Source of the DNA: Azospirillum oryzae
GTDB lineage: Bacteria; Pseudomonadota; Alphaproteobacteria; Azospirillales; Azospirillaceae
DNA length: 64,000 nt
Direction: 5' to 3'
Assembly: GCF_900177515.1 (NCBI RefSeq)
Contig: NZ_FXAK01000009.1
Coordinates: 186,001 to 250,000, forward strand
This document shows, in pieces, positions 33,095-42,307 of this stretch; within the stretch, counting starts at the first letter, position 1, and each line of letters starts with the position of its first letter. The notes beneath the pieces were generated by a model. It was not told the DNA's origin, searched no databases, and saw nothing but the letters and a program-made list of their open reading frames with translations. The position numbers were made by a program, and so were the translations under genes.

Positions 33095-34056
33095 TGCGCA
33101 TCCCCTACGCTGGTTGGTTTGATAAGGCTCCGCCGGTTGTCGTCCGGCGGCCACGGTCCGGCGGGCAGTTCGCCCGACAGCCGAAGCACGAACAGGCAGG
33201 CCACCGTCAGGTCGGCGGACGTGCCCGGATTGAGGCCGCGACGCTTCAGCGCGCGGTCGAAAGCAAGAAGCCGGCGGGCTGCTCCGGCCTGATGGCCCGA
33301 ATGGCCGCCGAAGGCAGGATTGACGGCAAGGCGCCGTTCCAGCCGGAAGGCTTGGTCCCGCACCCGTTCCGCCACCGCCGCGCCATGCTTGCGGGCGATG
33401 TGGGTGTCGGGGTGCAGCGCCATGAATCCGAGATGGATGGCGCTCGCCGTCTCCGCCGCGCTGGCGCCGCGGCGCAGCGCCGACCGGCCGCGGGCCACGC
33501 CGAAGGTGAAGACGTCGGCAAAGGCGGTGGCGTATTGCCGCGCGATCAGGTCGCGGTCCGCGGCGGCAGCCATGGCGGCCCGCAGATCGACGCGGGGGGC
33601 TTCGGCGACGTCATGCTGCGGGGTCTCTCCCAACCCGGCGGGCAGCGCCAGACGGATCGCCGCGAAGGCATCGGCGGCGTCGGCGACGCTCAGCCTGTCG
33701 AGCACCCGCGCCAGCCTCATCCGCAGCGGCTCGCCCTTGTCACGGCACAGCGCGGCGGCGGCGAGCGGCGCCAGCAGCAGCACGATGCCGAGATTGGTGT
33801 TGCAGCCGGCGACTTCCCGCGTCGCCGTGACGGCGTGCAGGATCGCCTCCCCCACCCGGAGGCCCGGCGTGGCGAGGATCGGGGCGATGGCGGCGGCGCT
33901 GTCCAGGAACTGCGTCACGCTCATGCCATGGCCTTCGGCATGGATGTGGACGTTGCCGGGCTTCAGCGCCATCAACTCCAGCCGGCAGGCGGTGAACACC
34001 GCCTCCTCCACCAGGGCCCCGCAATCGTGACCCGGGGTCGGCAGCAGGGCGCTCAT
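32968..34056 (-). CDS. CitG-like (triphosphoribosyl-dephospho-CoA synthase family) protein
   Basis: 362 aa from the ATG at 34054-34056, overlapping the mptN stop by 4 bases. The family body (ELMALKPGNVHIHAEGHGM near 28-46, REVAGCNTNLGIVLLLAPL near 97-115, GTSADLTVACLFVL near 287-300) is complete by about residue 300. The frame then continues through the fae ribosome binding site and 42 fae codons, giving a non-homologous tail of about 55 residues. Homologues recur in bacterial H4MPT clusters; function there is not known. Confidence 0.8.
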   Translation of the reverse strand: MSALLPTPGHDCGALVEEAVFTACRLELMALKPGNVHIHAEGHGMSVTQFLDSAAAIAPILATPGLRVGEAILHAVTATREVAGCNTNLGIVLLLAPLAAAALCRDKGEPLRMRLARVLDRLSVADAADAFAAIRLALPAGLGETPQHDVAEAPRVDLRAAMAAAADRDLIARQYATAFADVFTFGVARGRSALRRGASAAETASAIHLGFMALHPDTHIARKHGAAVAERVRDQAFRLERRLAVNPAFGGHSGHQAGAARRLLAFDRALKRRGLNPGTSADLTVACLFVLRLSGELPAGPWPPDDNRRSLIKPTSVGDAQCLRSTRLWSAKLWWATATKSLTSISSSVRAAAPPRPPSARP

Positions 34057-34964
34057 CCCGCCCTCCACGCCTGAGCCGGCACTTGCGGGGCCAGACGGGC
34101 CAGGACCAGATCGGCCAGCGCCTGCGCCACGTCCACCGGCGTCACCGCCTGGAGGCCGCGCCATGCCGGCATGCTGTTGACCTCCAGCACCAGGAAGCGG
34201 CCGTCGGGCGCGCGGATCACGTCCACCCCGGCATAGTCGGTGCCGACGGCGGCGGCGGCGGCCACCGCCAGATCGCCCAGCACGCCGCCCGGACTGGCCG
34301 GATGGCAGCGCGCGCCCTGCTTGACGTTGGTGATCCAGTGGACGCCCTGACGGACCATGGCGGCCAGCGGACGCCCGTCCACCACGAAGACGCGCCAGTC
34401 GAACCAGCCGCCATCCGCCGCGCCGACATACTCCTGCAGATGGTAGACGCCGGCGACCTCGTCCGGGTCCGGCAGAGCCATACCGGGATCGAGCCGCCGC
34501 AGCCCCTTGCCCTGTGACCCGAACAGCGGCTTCAGCACCGCGGCCCTGCCCTCGGCATGGAGGGCGGCCAGGATGGTGGACGCCTGGACGGGATCGGCGA
34601 CGGTCCAGGTGCGCGGGGACGGCACGCGAGCGGCGGCCAGCCGGAAGGCGGTGGCGCTCTTGTCGACGCAGCGTTCGATGGCCGCCGGACTGTTGGCGAC
34701 CGGCACGCCGCCATGGCTCAGCGCATGCAGCACGCCCAGCCGCAGCGTCACCTGTTCGAAACTGCCGGCGGAGATGGTGCGGACCAGACAGGCATCGGGC
34801 AGCGCGCCGTCGAAGCCTGCAATCACCGGCCCCTCCGGACCGAAGCCGCAGGCGCTGAGCGAAACCGGGATCGCCGTCGCGCCACGCCGGGCGAAGGCGG
34901 CGGTCAGCCGCCGGGTGTGCCAGTCGGCACCGTCCACGAAGATGGCGATGCGGGTCCGTCCCAT
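34053..34964 (-). CDS. mptN: RimK-type ATP-grasp ligase, probable H4MPT:glutamate ligase (MptN-like)
   Basis: 303 aa. ATP-grasp motifs: VLKPLFGSQGKGLRRLD near 145-161, HLQEYVG and the metal-binding end FLVLEVNSMPAWRGLQ. It is closest in pattern to RimK-like ligases such as MptN, which adds glutamate to the H4MPT side chain in methanogens. It could instead elongate the polyglutamate of methylofuran. It lies between mch (11 bases upstream) and citG. Confidence 0.75.
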   Translation of the reverse strand: MGRTRIAIFVDGADWHTRRLTAAFARRGATAIPVSLSACGFGPEGPVIAGFDGALPDACLVRTISAGSFEQVTLRLGVLHALSHGGVPVANSPAAIERCVDKSATAFRLAAARVPSPRTWTVADPVQASTILAALHAEGRAAVLKPLFGSQGKGLRRLDPGMALPDPDEVAGVYHLQEYVGAADGGWFDWRVFVVDGRPLAAMVRQGVHWITNVKQGARCHPASPGGVLGDLAVAAAAAVGTDYAGVDVIRAPDGRFLVLEVNSMPAWRGLQAVTPVDVAQALADLVLARLAPQVPAQAWRAG

Positions 34965-34975
34965 CGTCCGGCCCC

Positions 34976-35941
34976 CTAGCCGCCGATGCCGAAGGAGCGG
35001 TCGAGCAGCGCCGGAGCCAGCGCCCCGGCGGTGAAGCTCCGTCCGCTTTCGAAAGCGGTGACGATCACGCGGGCCGGGCTGAACAGCATCGGGTCGATCT
35101 TGAAGAAGTCGAAGCCGCTGGCGGCGAACAGGTCGGCGAAGGGGCGGCCATAGTCGGCGGAGGCCGAACTGGGCAGGCGGGCGGCGAGGTCGGCCGCGTC
35201 ATCGTCCGGCCCGTCGACCAGCAGATGGACGCTGCCGCCGAACAGGATGGCGTCGTTGGTCCGGCCCATCGCCTGGACGAAGTCGCGGCCCGGCGGCGGC
35301 AGCGGCGCGCAGCCGACGCCGTCGCGCACCCGGTCCAGCGGGAAATGCAGGGCGTGCAGCTTGTGCAGCCCCACCTCCAGCACGCGAGCGACGATCTGGA
35401 CGATGCCGGCCGGGCTGCGGGTCGGCGTCAGGATCAGGGTCACGCGCTCCACCGGTACGCCGCAATCGCGGGCCACCTTCTCCACCACCGATGCCGGCGG
35501 CCGCTTGTCCGTCTCCAGCACCAGAACGGCGCGGTCGGCCATGTCGCGATAGCAAAGTTCGGCGAACAGCGGCTCCTTCACCGCCAGGGCGCGGCCGGGA
35601 CCGGATCCCAGGGCCGAAAACTTCTCGCCCGACAGGCTCCAGCCGGCATATTGGCTGCCCAGACAGGCGAGCACCGGATCGGCGGCGGCCACCGTCACCT
35701 GCGCCGGCCAATGGGCGAAGGGCGAATCCATGGCGATGCGCACGGTGCCGGCGCCGCCCATGCAAATCTCGGCGATGCGGCGCCCGGCCTCCAGGCTGCC
35801 GGGCCGGTCGATGCCGGCATCGATCACGGTACAGCCGGCGGGATGCTGCTCCACGCCGATCCGCAGCATGGCGGCGTCCGCCACCAGCGCATGCACCATG
35901 GGGGCGGCAAGCCGGTTAACGCTGAAGGGAAGAGACGACAT
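34976..35941 (-). CDS. mch: methenyl-H4MPT cyclohydrolase
   Basis: 321 aa from the ATG at 35939-35941, overlapping the upstream ATP-grasp gene by 26 bases. Family motifs: SGEKFSALGSGPGRAL, CYRDMADRAVLVLET and GRTNDAILFGGSVHL. It interconverts methenyl-H4MPT and formyl-H4MPT, the step between MtdB and the Fhc complex. Confidence 0.95.
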   Translation of the reverse strand: MSSLPFSVNRLAAPMVHALVADAAMLRIGVEQHPAGCTVIDAGIDRPGSLEAGRRIAEICMGGAGTVRIAMDSPFAHWPAQVTVAAADPVLACLGSQYAGWSLSGEKFSALGSGPGRALAVKEPLFAELCYRDMADRAVLVLETDKRPPASVVEKVARDCGVPVERVTLILTPTRSPAGIVQIVARVLEVGLHKLHALHFPLDRVRDGVGCAPLPPPGRDFVQAMGRTNDAILFGGSVHLLVDGPDDDAADLAARLPSSASADYGRPFADLFAASGFDFFKIDPMLFSPARVIVTAFESGRSFTAGALAPALLDRSFGIGG

Positions 35942-37094
35942 CGCCGGTGTTCTCCATATGACAGGTCCGCCGCGCGCAGTCGGCGACGATGCGTTCAATC
36001 CGGCGGGACAGGCGGCGCCGCGCCTCCTCCTCGTCCCCGCCCCAGGCGGTGACGCTGCACAGCGGCTGTCCGGCCTCAACGGTGCTGCCGGGGCGCGGCA
36101 GGTCGGCGCACCAGGGCGCCCAGGGGAAATCCGCCGGCATCGTCAGCGCCTCGGCTGCGTAGGCCACCGCACCGGCGATGACGCCCGGACGAGGGGACCC
36201 AGGGCTCCAGCTGCGTCCGGCCGCCGCGTCCAGATGGGCGCGCATCACCCCGCCCAGCCGGTGGCGTTCGAGCAGGTCGAGCGTGGCGCCCGGACGCGGG
36301 TTGACCTCCAGCACCGATACCGCTTCCCCGTCGACCAGCAGGTCCAGGCTGTTCAGCCCGACCAGCCCGAAGGCCACGGCGATGCGTCGCGCCGCCTCCG
36401 CCAGCCGGTCGGCCAGTGATTGCGGCACCGCTGCCGGCAGCATTGCCCCGCCGTACCGGAAGGGCGCTCCCGCCACCGGGTCGGCCCATTGCCGGCTGAT
36501 CGCCACCAGTTCGCACCGGCCGGAACGGTCGGCGATGAAGGCGACTGAGATCGGTCGGCCCGCCGCCCGCCGTTGCAGGTAGTGACCACCCGGCAGCGGC
36601 CTCCCATCCCAGGGGACGATGTGCCAGCCTCCTGCCGCCCCGATGCGCTTGAGCAGCCAGTCCTCCGGTGCGGCAGGATGGCGGGCTTCAAAACGGGTTT
36701 CGGGATGCGAGACTCCCAACTCCCCCAGCCCAAGCGTCGCCAGCCGAGCGGCGAAACCGGTCGGGTCCTTGACCGCCCGCACCACCTCCGGCCCGTTGCC
36801 GAGCAGGAGGAAGGGACCGGCGTCCATTAGGGCGGCCAGCAACTCCGGCGCCTGCTCGAACCCCGACCCCACGACCAACCCACTGCCCGGCGGAGCCAGC
36901 GCCCGCGCGGCGGCGATCAGCGCCTGCCCGTCGAAGCCGGCCACGGGATCACCAGCCACGCGGCGGGCGGGCATCTGCAGGTCGGCGTCGCCGAACTGGT
37001 CCAGCGTCGCCGCCACGGCCCCGGTGCGCGCGACCGCCTGGGCGATGGCGCGGCCCGACAGGGCGGCGACCAGGATCAGGCCGCTTTCCGGCAT
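35916..37094 (-). CDS. ATP-grasp protein of the H4MPT cluster
   Basis: 392 aa. ATP-grasp domain at about 100-310, with WLLKRIGAAGGWHI near 145-158 and the metal end SVLEVNPRPGATLDLLE near 264-280. It is related to the predicted ATP-dependent carboligases present in bacterial and archaeal C1 clusters. Its substrate is not known; glutamylation or another amide bond on a pterin or furan cofactor is the likely class of reaction. It overlaps mtdB by 19 bases and mch by 26 bases, so the three are translationally coupled. Confidence 0.78.
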   Translation of the reverse strand: MPESGLILVAALSGRAIAQAVARTGAVAATLDQFGDADLQMPARRVAGDPVAGFDGQALIAAARALAPPGSGLVVGSGFEQAPELLAALMDAGPFLLLGNGPEVVRAVKDPTGFAARLATLGLGELGVSHPETRFEARHPAAPEDWLLKRIGAAGGWHIVPWDGRPLPGGHYLQRRAAGRPISVAFIADRSGRCELVAISRQWADPVAGAPFRYGGAMLPAAVPQSLADRLAEAARRIAVAFGLVGLNSLDLLVDGEAVSVLEVNPRPGATLDLLERHRLGGVMRAHLDAAAGRSWSPGSPRPGVIAGAVAYAAEALTMPADFPWAPWCADLPRPGSTVEAGQPLCSVTAWGGDEEEARRRLSRRIERIVADCARRTCHMENTGDVVSSLQR

Positions 37095-37978
37095 TGGGCA
37101 CGGGCCAGGGTGAAGGCGTCGTCGAAGGCCAGATTGACCGGCTTCTCCGCCTCGCGCATCGCCTTGAACAGGCCATGCTGGGTCTTGAACTTCACGTTGC
37201 CGATGGCGAGCGCGCCGATGCCGACCGCATCGGTCCCGTCGATCGGCACGCCGTCGCTGAAGGCGTCCACCCCCTCCACGCCGGCCGGCGGCACGGCATT
37301 GACGTCGGCCACCACCCGCACGGACGGGGCGGCGGCGATCTGCGCCCGGCTCAGCACCTGCACACCGGCGCGGGCGACCGCCAGCACCACGTCGGTCTCC
37401 TCCAGGATGGCGGCCTTGTGCGCGTCGGTAGACCCGTCCACCGCGCCCAGCGTCACGCCGAACCGCTCATGATAGGAGGACGCCCGCTCCGCGACCGACG
37501 CGGCGCCGTCATGGCCGACCAACCGCACCGCCGCGCCGGCACGCGCCGCCAGCACCGCCGCGATTCCGCCGACCGGCCCCTTGCCGCCGAACACCGCCAC
37601 CCGCGCGCCGGCCAGATGCATCCCGGCTTTTTCAAGCTGGGCTTCGACCTTCGCGATCATCGCAGCGGCGGTGGTGTAGGCCCCGGACGGATCGGCGAAG
37701 ACCGAGATTTCGAACGGCGGCACCATGGCGCCGCGCGCCGCCTCCAGCATGTCCAGCGCCTTCAGGATGTCGCGTCCGGCGATGAACAGGCCGGTCCGCT
37801 TGGCATCGCCCGGCGCACGGGAGAAGATCATGTCCTGGACAAGACCCGGGACTTCACCAGTCTCGACATTGGTGTAAGGCGCAATGATGCCGTAACCGGC
37901 ATCGCAAGCCATGTTGATGTCGAATGGACTGACCGCCTTTACCGGAGTAATGGCGTGCAGGATATAGGGCTTTTCCAT
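37076..37978 (-). CDS. mtdB: NAD(P)-dependent methylene-H4MPT dehydrogenase
   Basis: 300 aa. MtdA/MtdB family with FDINMACDAGYGIIAPYTNV at 19-38 and a nucleotide loop VAVFGGKGPVGGIAA near 126-140. The absence of a second mtdA-like gene and adjacency to mch point to MtdB, which oxidises methylene-H4MPT with NAD or NADP. It follows mptG by 50 bases. Confidence 0.94.
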   Translation of the reverse strand: MEKPYILHAITPVKAVSPFDINMACDAGYGIIAPYTNVETGEVPGLVQDMIFSRAPGDAKRTGLFIAGRDILKALDMLEAARGAMVPPFEISVFADPSGAYTTAAAMIAKVEAQLEKAGMHLAGARVAVFGGKGPVGGIAAVLAARAGAAVRLVGHDGAASVAERASSYHERFGVTLGAVDGSTDAHKAAILEETDVVLAVARAGVQVLSRAQIAAAPSVRVVADVNAVPPAGVEGVDAFSDGVPIDGTDAVGIGALAIGNVKFKTQHGLFKAMREAEKPVNLAFDDAFTLARAQCRKAA

Positions 37979-38028
37979 GAAACGAAGTCCTTGGTTCGCT
38001 TCATGGCACTGTCTTTCACCTCACAAGC

Positions 38029-39063
38029 TCACGCTGTCTTTTTTGCGACTGTTTCATATCCGGCAGCGACCGCGCTTCGTCCGGTGAATGTCTCGACCAC
38101 CGCACCGCGATTCCGCCCGCGGCAGACAACGAAACGCAGATTGGCCTGCAGCCGCCAGCGCGCCCTCGCCCCCTCCGCGGCCCGTTCCGCCGATCCGGCA
38201 TCGCCGAAGATCGCGAATCCGGTCGGCCCCCAGGAACTCTGCCCGACCCCGGTGGCGCCGACCGACGGCATCCAGCGCAGCACCTCGGCCACGTCCGGGC
38301 TGCTGAACCGACCGCCCTGCGCCGGAGCGAAATGGTCGCCGACCACGCTCTGCAGTTCCGTGACCGCAGCGCCGAACCGCACCGCATCCCCTTCCGCCAG
38401 CGCCGGCAGCCCGACCATCAGCGCCAGCCGGCACAGATAGGCCGCCTTGTCCGCCGGGAAGGGGGGCAGGTCGCGGAAGGCGACCGTCTCGGCCGTGCCG
38501 GACAGACCGCGGTTGGCATCGTCGAACACCAGCAGCATCCGCCACGCCTCCGGCAGGGCCATCCGGCTGATGACCGGCGGCGGCTCGTCCAGCGCGCCCT
38601 TGCCGCCGTCCAGGATGACGCCGCCCTGCTCGAAGGCGCCGACACCGATTCCCGACCGGGATCCCCGGTCCAGCAGGCTGGCGACGCGGCGCGGCGGCAG
38701 CGGCCGGCCGGTCAGTGCCGACAGGGCCGCCCCGACGGCCAGCGCCAGCTGGGTGCCCGACCCCAGTCCGGAATGGGAAGGGATCGTCCGGCCCAGCCGC
38801 AGGGAAAAGCGGTTCTCCACCCCCGACGCAGCGCACAGGCGGTCGAGATATCCCCGCGCCCGGCAGATGGGACGGTCGGCGGCATCGCCGGCCGGGTCGC
38901 CCCGGACCAGCGTCAATTCCGTTCCCAACCCGTCGAGCGTCAGCCCCAGGCTGCCGAAGCGCCGTCCCAGCCCGCCTTCCATGTCCAGAAACCCCAGATG
39001 CAGGCGGGCCGGCACCTCCACCCGCACCGCGTCGACCGTCGGTCGCTGTTCGCCGCAAATCAT
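38029..39063 (-). CDS. mptG: beta-ribofuranosylaminobenzene 5'-phosphate synthase
   Basis: 344 aa of the GHMP-kinase-like family: RLHLGFLDMEGGLGRRFGSL at 20-39 and the loop IPSHSGLGSGTQLALAVG near 93-110. MptG condenses p-aminobenzoate with PRPP and releases carbon dioxide, the first committed step to the H4MPT side chain. Presence of pabB in the window fits. It is divergent from fhcB over 225 bases. Confidence 0.94.
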   Translation of the reverse strand: MICGEQRPTVDAVRVEVPARLHLGFLDMEGGLGRRFGSLGLTLDGLGTELTLVRGDPAGDAADRPICRARGYLDRLCAASGVENRFSLRLGRTIPSHSGLGSGTQLALAVGAALSALTGRPLPPRRVASLLDRGSRSGIGVGAFEQGGVILDGGKGALDEPPPVISRMALPEAWRMLLVFDDANRGLSGTAETVAFRDLPPFPADKAAYLCRLALMVGLPALAEGDAVRFGAAVTELQSVVGDHFAPAQGGRFSSPDVAEVLRWMPSVGATGVGQSSWGPTGFAIFGDAGSAERAAEGARARWRLQANLRFVVCRGRNRGAVVETFTGRSAVAAGYETVAKKTA

Positions 39064-39288
39064 GGCCTACCTGTCGCAAAAGCCAAGGCGACCAGCCGCC
39101 TTTCAGACATAATAAAATCGATCACGATAAAATCAATGGAAACGGCGACGGAAAATCGCACAATCAAAGTAGATATGACATCAGCGTCCCTGTTCATCTC
39201 ATTTCTTCATAAGAAATCGAGCGTGTTTTTACGCGCCAACATCTTTGCAGAACTCGTCGCAATCGACATCACGTGCGGGGTTTAGGAC
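39064..39288. promoter_or_regulatory. divergent mptG/fhcB promoter region
   Basis: AT-rich 225-base region. It contains TGTCGCAAAA (39072-39081), a direct repeat of ATAAAATC at 39112-39119 and 39127-39134 (15-base period), and an inverted repeat ATTTCTT-CAT-AAGAAAT at 39201-39217. These are candidate operators for coordinated expression of the two H4MPT half-operons. No start sites can be fixed from sequence. Confidence 0.55.
39072..39081 (+). promoter_or_regulatory. putative operator, TGTCGCAAAA type (mptG/fhcB promoter)
   Basis: Third exact copy of the decamer also found before gbcA and dgcA, 9 bases upstream of the mptG start and about 210 bases before fhcB. It is followed by GGCGACC, an inverted GTCGCC half-site. 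Confidence 0.45.
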
Positions 39289-40626
39289 ATGGACAACGAA
39301 CTCGGCGGGACAGATCTTCCGCCACCGATGAGCGATGTCGTTTGCCCGTTCTGCGCAATGGCCTGTGACGACCTTACGGTTGCGCATGATCGGGTCGGCC
39401 AGTTGAGGGTAACCGACAACGGCTGCGCACGCGCTCGCACCCTGTTCGCCCTTCCGGCATTGCCGGCCCATTGCTTCATAAGGGGCCGAGCCGTTCCGCT
39501 CGACGCGGCGCTGGACGCGGCGGCGGCACTGTTGCGCAACGCCGCTTTTCCGGCCGTCGGCGGACTGGCCGCCGACACCGAAGGGGTTTCCGCGGCCCTG
39601 GCGCTGGCGGAACGGCTGGGTGCGGTGGTCGACCACGCCGCGTCCGAAAGCCTGTTCCACGGCTTGCGCGCCTTGCAGGTGACCGGTGCCATGACCGCCA
39701 CCTTCGGTGAAGTGCGCAATCGCGCCGACCTGTTCGTGCTGTTCGGAACGGAGTTCGACCGCCACGCACCCCGGCTGTTCGATCGCATCATCCATCCGCC
39801 CAAGGCCCTGTTCCGCGATGCCGGCGCCGTGCGCGGCTTTCTCATCGGCCCCGGCGACGGCTTGGCGCCGGAGGGATTCGAACGGCTGACCGCCAACCTG
39901 ATCCACGCACCCGCCATCGCCGCCGCGCTGTCGCAGCTGGTGGCCGGCGAAACCCCGCATGGCAACCGGGTGGGCGGCATCGCGATGGCGGATCTCGCCC
40001 GTGTCGCCACGGCGTTGCGCGAGGCGCGTTTCGGCGTCGTCGGCTGGGTCGCCGCCACGCTGGACCCGGCAGCCGGCGATGTCGCAGTCGAGGCCTTCAA
40101 CCGGTTGGTCGTGACTGTCAACGCCGCCACCCGCTGCGCCGGCTTGTCCCTTGGCGGCAAGGGCAATGCCTTGGGCGCCAACTACGTGTGCGCTTGGCAA
40201 TATGGCGTGCCGCTGCGCTCCCGCCTCGGCGCCGGCCCGCCGGAGCACGATCCGTTGCGCTACCGGCTGAAGAGCCTGCTGGCCGAGGACGGGATCGATG
40301 CGCTGCTCTGGCTTTCGGCGCTGAACGGGGCGGAGGTGCCGGACACCCGCACGCCGATGGTCGTGCTGGCCCGTCCCGGACAGCCGCTGCCCCACGACCC
40401 GGAGGTGCTGATCCCGGTCGCCGTCCCCGGCCTCGACCATGCCGGCAGCATCCACCGCGGCGACGGCGTCGCCGCCCTGCCGCTGCGCCGGCTGCGGTTT
40501 CACAAATTCTCCGGCAAATCGTCCGCCGCCACCCTGCCGACCGCCGCGGCGGTGCTGAACGCTCTGCTCGACCGGCTTCCCGCCACCCCTCTTCCCGTCC
40601 TGATCCGGGAGACAGCGCATGTCTGA
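39289..40626 (+). CDS. fhcB: formyltransferase/hydrolase complex subunit B
   Basis: 445 aa, homologue of the formylmethanofuran dehydrogenase B subunit. The N-terminus retains VVCPFCAMACDDLTV, a remnant of the archaeal [4Fe-4S] motif. The molybdopterin residues of the archaeal enzyme are not needed in the bacterial hydrolytic complex. First gene of fhcB-A-D-C, overlapping fhcA by 8 bases. The complex transfers formyl from H4MPT to methylofuran and releases formate. Confidence 0.93.
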   Translation: MDNELGGTDLPPPMSDVVCPFCAMACDDLTVAHDRVGQLRVTDNGCARARTLFALPALPAHCFIRGRAVPLDAALDAAAALLRNAAFPAVGGLAADTEGVSAALALAERLGAVVDHAASESLFHGLRALQVTGAMTATFGEVRNRADLFVLFGTEFDRHAPRLFDRIIHPPKALFRDAGAVRGFLIGPGDGLAPEGFERLTANLIHAPAIAAALSQLVAGETPHGNRVGGIAMADLARVATALREARFGVVGWVAATLDPAAGDVAVEAFNRLVVTVNAATRCAGLSLGGKGNALGANYVCAWQYGVPLRSRLGAGPPEHDPLRYRLKSLLAEDGIDALLWLSALNGAEVPDTRTPMVVLARPGQPLPHDPEVLIPVAVPGLDHAGSIHRGDGVAALPLRRLRFHKFSGKSSAATLPTAAAVLNALLDRLPATPLPVLIRETAHV

Positions 40627-42307
40627 CGCCTATACCCTGCTGCGCGGCGGCCGCGTCTGCGACCCCACCGGGGCTACGGATGGCGGCGACTTGCGCGACC
40701 TGTATCTGAAGGATGGCCGCATCGCCGCGACGCCGCCGGAAGATGCCCGCATCGGGGAAGTGGTCGATCTGGACGGCCGCATCGTCATGGCCGGCGCCAT
40801 CGACATCCACAGCCACATCGGCGGCGGCAAGGTCAACCTCGCCCGCCTGCTGTTGCCGGAGGAGCATCGCGAACACGGCAGCGCCCCGGACGGTCTGCGC
40901 CGGTCCGGCAGCGGCTTGTTCACCCCGTCCAGCTTCGTCACCGGCTACCGCTATGCCGAGATGGGCTACACGGCGGCGTTCGAGCCGGCGATGTTGCCGT
41001 CCAACGCCCGGCACACCCATCTGGAGCTGGCCGACGTCCCGATCATCGACAAGGGTTGCTACGCCGTCCTCGGCAACGACGACTTCCTGCTGGAGCGGCT
41101 GGCGGCCGGGGCGACGCAGTCGGAGGTCAACGACTATGTCGCCTGGATGCTGCACGCCACCCAGGCGGTCGGCGTCAAGGTGGTGAACCCCGGCGGCATC
41201 AGCGCCTTCAAATTCAACCAGCGCCGCCTGGATCTGGACGAGGCGCATCCCCATTACGGGATCACGCCGCGCCGCATCCTGACCACGCTGGCGACCGCGC
41301 TGTCCGACCTGAGGGTGCCGCATCCGCTGCACATCCACTGCAACAACCTGGGCATCCCCGGCAACGAATCGGTGACGCGCGACACCATCGCCGCGCTCGA
41401 CGGGCTGCCGGCCCACCTGACCCATCTGCAATTCCACAGCTATGGGACGGAAGGCGACCGCCGCTTCTCCTCCGCCGCCGCCGAGATCGCGGAGTCGGTG
41501 AACCGCAACCCGAACATCTCGGTCGATGTCGGCCAGATCATCTTCGGCCAGACCATCACCGCGTCGGCCGATATCATGTCGCAGTTCCGCAACAGCGGCC
41601 TCGCCAGCCCGCGTAAGTGGGTGTGCACCGACATCGAATGCGACGGCGGCTGCGGGCTGGTGCCGTTCCGCTACCGCGACAAGGCGTTCGTCAACGCCCT
41701 GCAATGGGCGATCGGGCTGGAGCTGTTCCTGCTGATCGAGGATCCCTGGCGGGTCTATCTGACCACCGACCATCCGAACGGCGGCCCCTTCACCAGCTAT
41801 CCCCACCTGATCCGGCTGCTGATGGACCGCAGCTTCCGCAACGAGCAGCTGGCGCGGATCAATCCCGACGTGGCGGCGCACAGCCGGCTCGGCTCCATCG
41901 ACCGCGAATACACGCTGGAGGAGATCGCCATCATGACCCGCGCCGGTCCCGCCCGCGTGCTGGGCTTGCGCGACCGCGGCCATCTGCGTGCCGGCGCCGT
42001 CGCCGACGTGGTTGTGTACGATGATTTGCCCGACCGCGAGGCGATGTTCGCCGCCCCCGCGCTGGTGTTCAAGAACGGCCGGCTGGTGGCGCGGAACGGA
42101 GAGCTGACCGCCACCGGCTGGGGCGACACCATCGTCGTCCGGCCGGAGTTCGATCCCGCCATCGAAAGGCGGCTGAAGCCGTGGTTCGAGGATCACCAGA
42201 CCGTGCGGCTCGGCAACTTCCGCATCGCCGATGGGGAGATCCTCGACCATGGCCGCGGCGGCCTGTCCATCGTTCCGACCCTGACGGCGTCCGACTCATG
42301 CTTCTGA
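40619..42307 (+). CDS. fhcA: formyltransferase/hydrolase complex subunit A (formylmethylofuran hydrolase)
   Basis: 562 aa, amidohydrolase fold. The metal site HxH is at H64 and H66 in IDIHSHIGGGK. Further conserved stretches are HPLHIHCNNLG and LTTDHPNGGPF. It hydrolyses N-formyl-methylofuran to formate. It overlaps fhcB at its start and fhcD by 10 bases at its end. Confidence 0.94.
   Translation: MSDAYTLLRGGRVCDPTGATDGGDLRDLYLKDGRIAATPPEDARIGEVVDLDGRIVMAGAIDIHSHIGGGKVNLARLLLPEEHREHGSAPDGLRRSGSGLFTPSSFVTGYRYAEMGYTAAFEPAMLPSNARHTHLELADVPIIDKGCYAVLGNDDFLLERLAAGATQSEVNDYVAWMLHATQAVGVKVVNPGGISAFKFNQRRLDLDEAHPHYGITPRRILTTLATALSDLRVPHPLHIHCNNLGIPGNESVTRDTIAALDGLPAHLTHLQFHSYGTEGDRRFSSAAAEIAESVNRNPNISVDVGQIIFGQTITASADIMSQFRNSGLASPRKWVCTDIECDGGCGLVPFRYRDKAFVNALQWAIGLELFLLIEDPWRVYLTTDHPNGGPFTSYPHLIRLLMDRSFRNEQLARINPDVAAHSRLGSIDREYTLEEIAIMTRAGPARVLGLRDRGHLRAGAVADVVVYDDLPDREAMFAAPALVFKNGRLVARNGELTATGWGDTIVVRPEFDPAIERRLKPWFEDHQTVRLGNFRIADGEILDHGRGGLSIVPTLTASDSCF

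Noticed and set aside
30716..33292. 858-codon plus-strand open frame
   Set aside because: Crosses mfnF, mfnD, hisA-like and fae in wrong frames; the real plus-strand gene inside it is the HisA-like one in another frame.
38035..38050. TTTTTTGCGACTG near the end of mptG as a fourth operator copy (reverse strand)
   Set aside because: It reads AGTCGCAAAA, one mismatch from the decamer, but lies inside the mptG coding end where it encodes Val-Ala-Lys-Lys; not counted.
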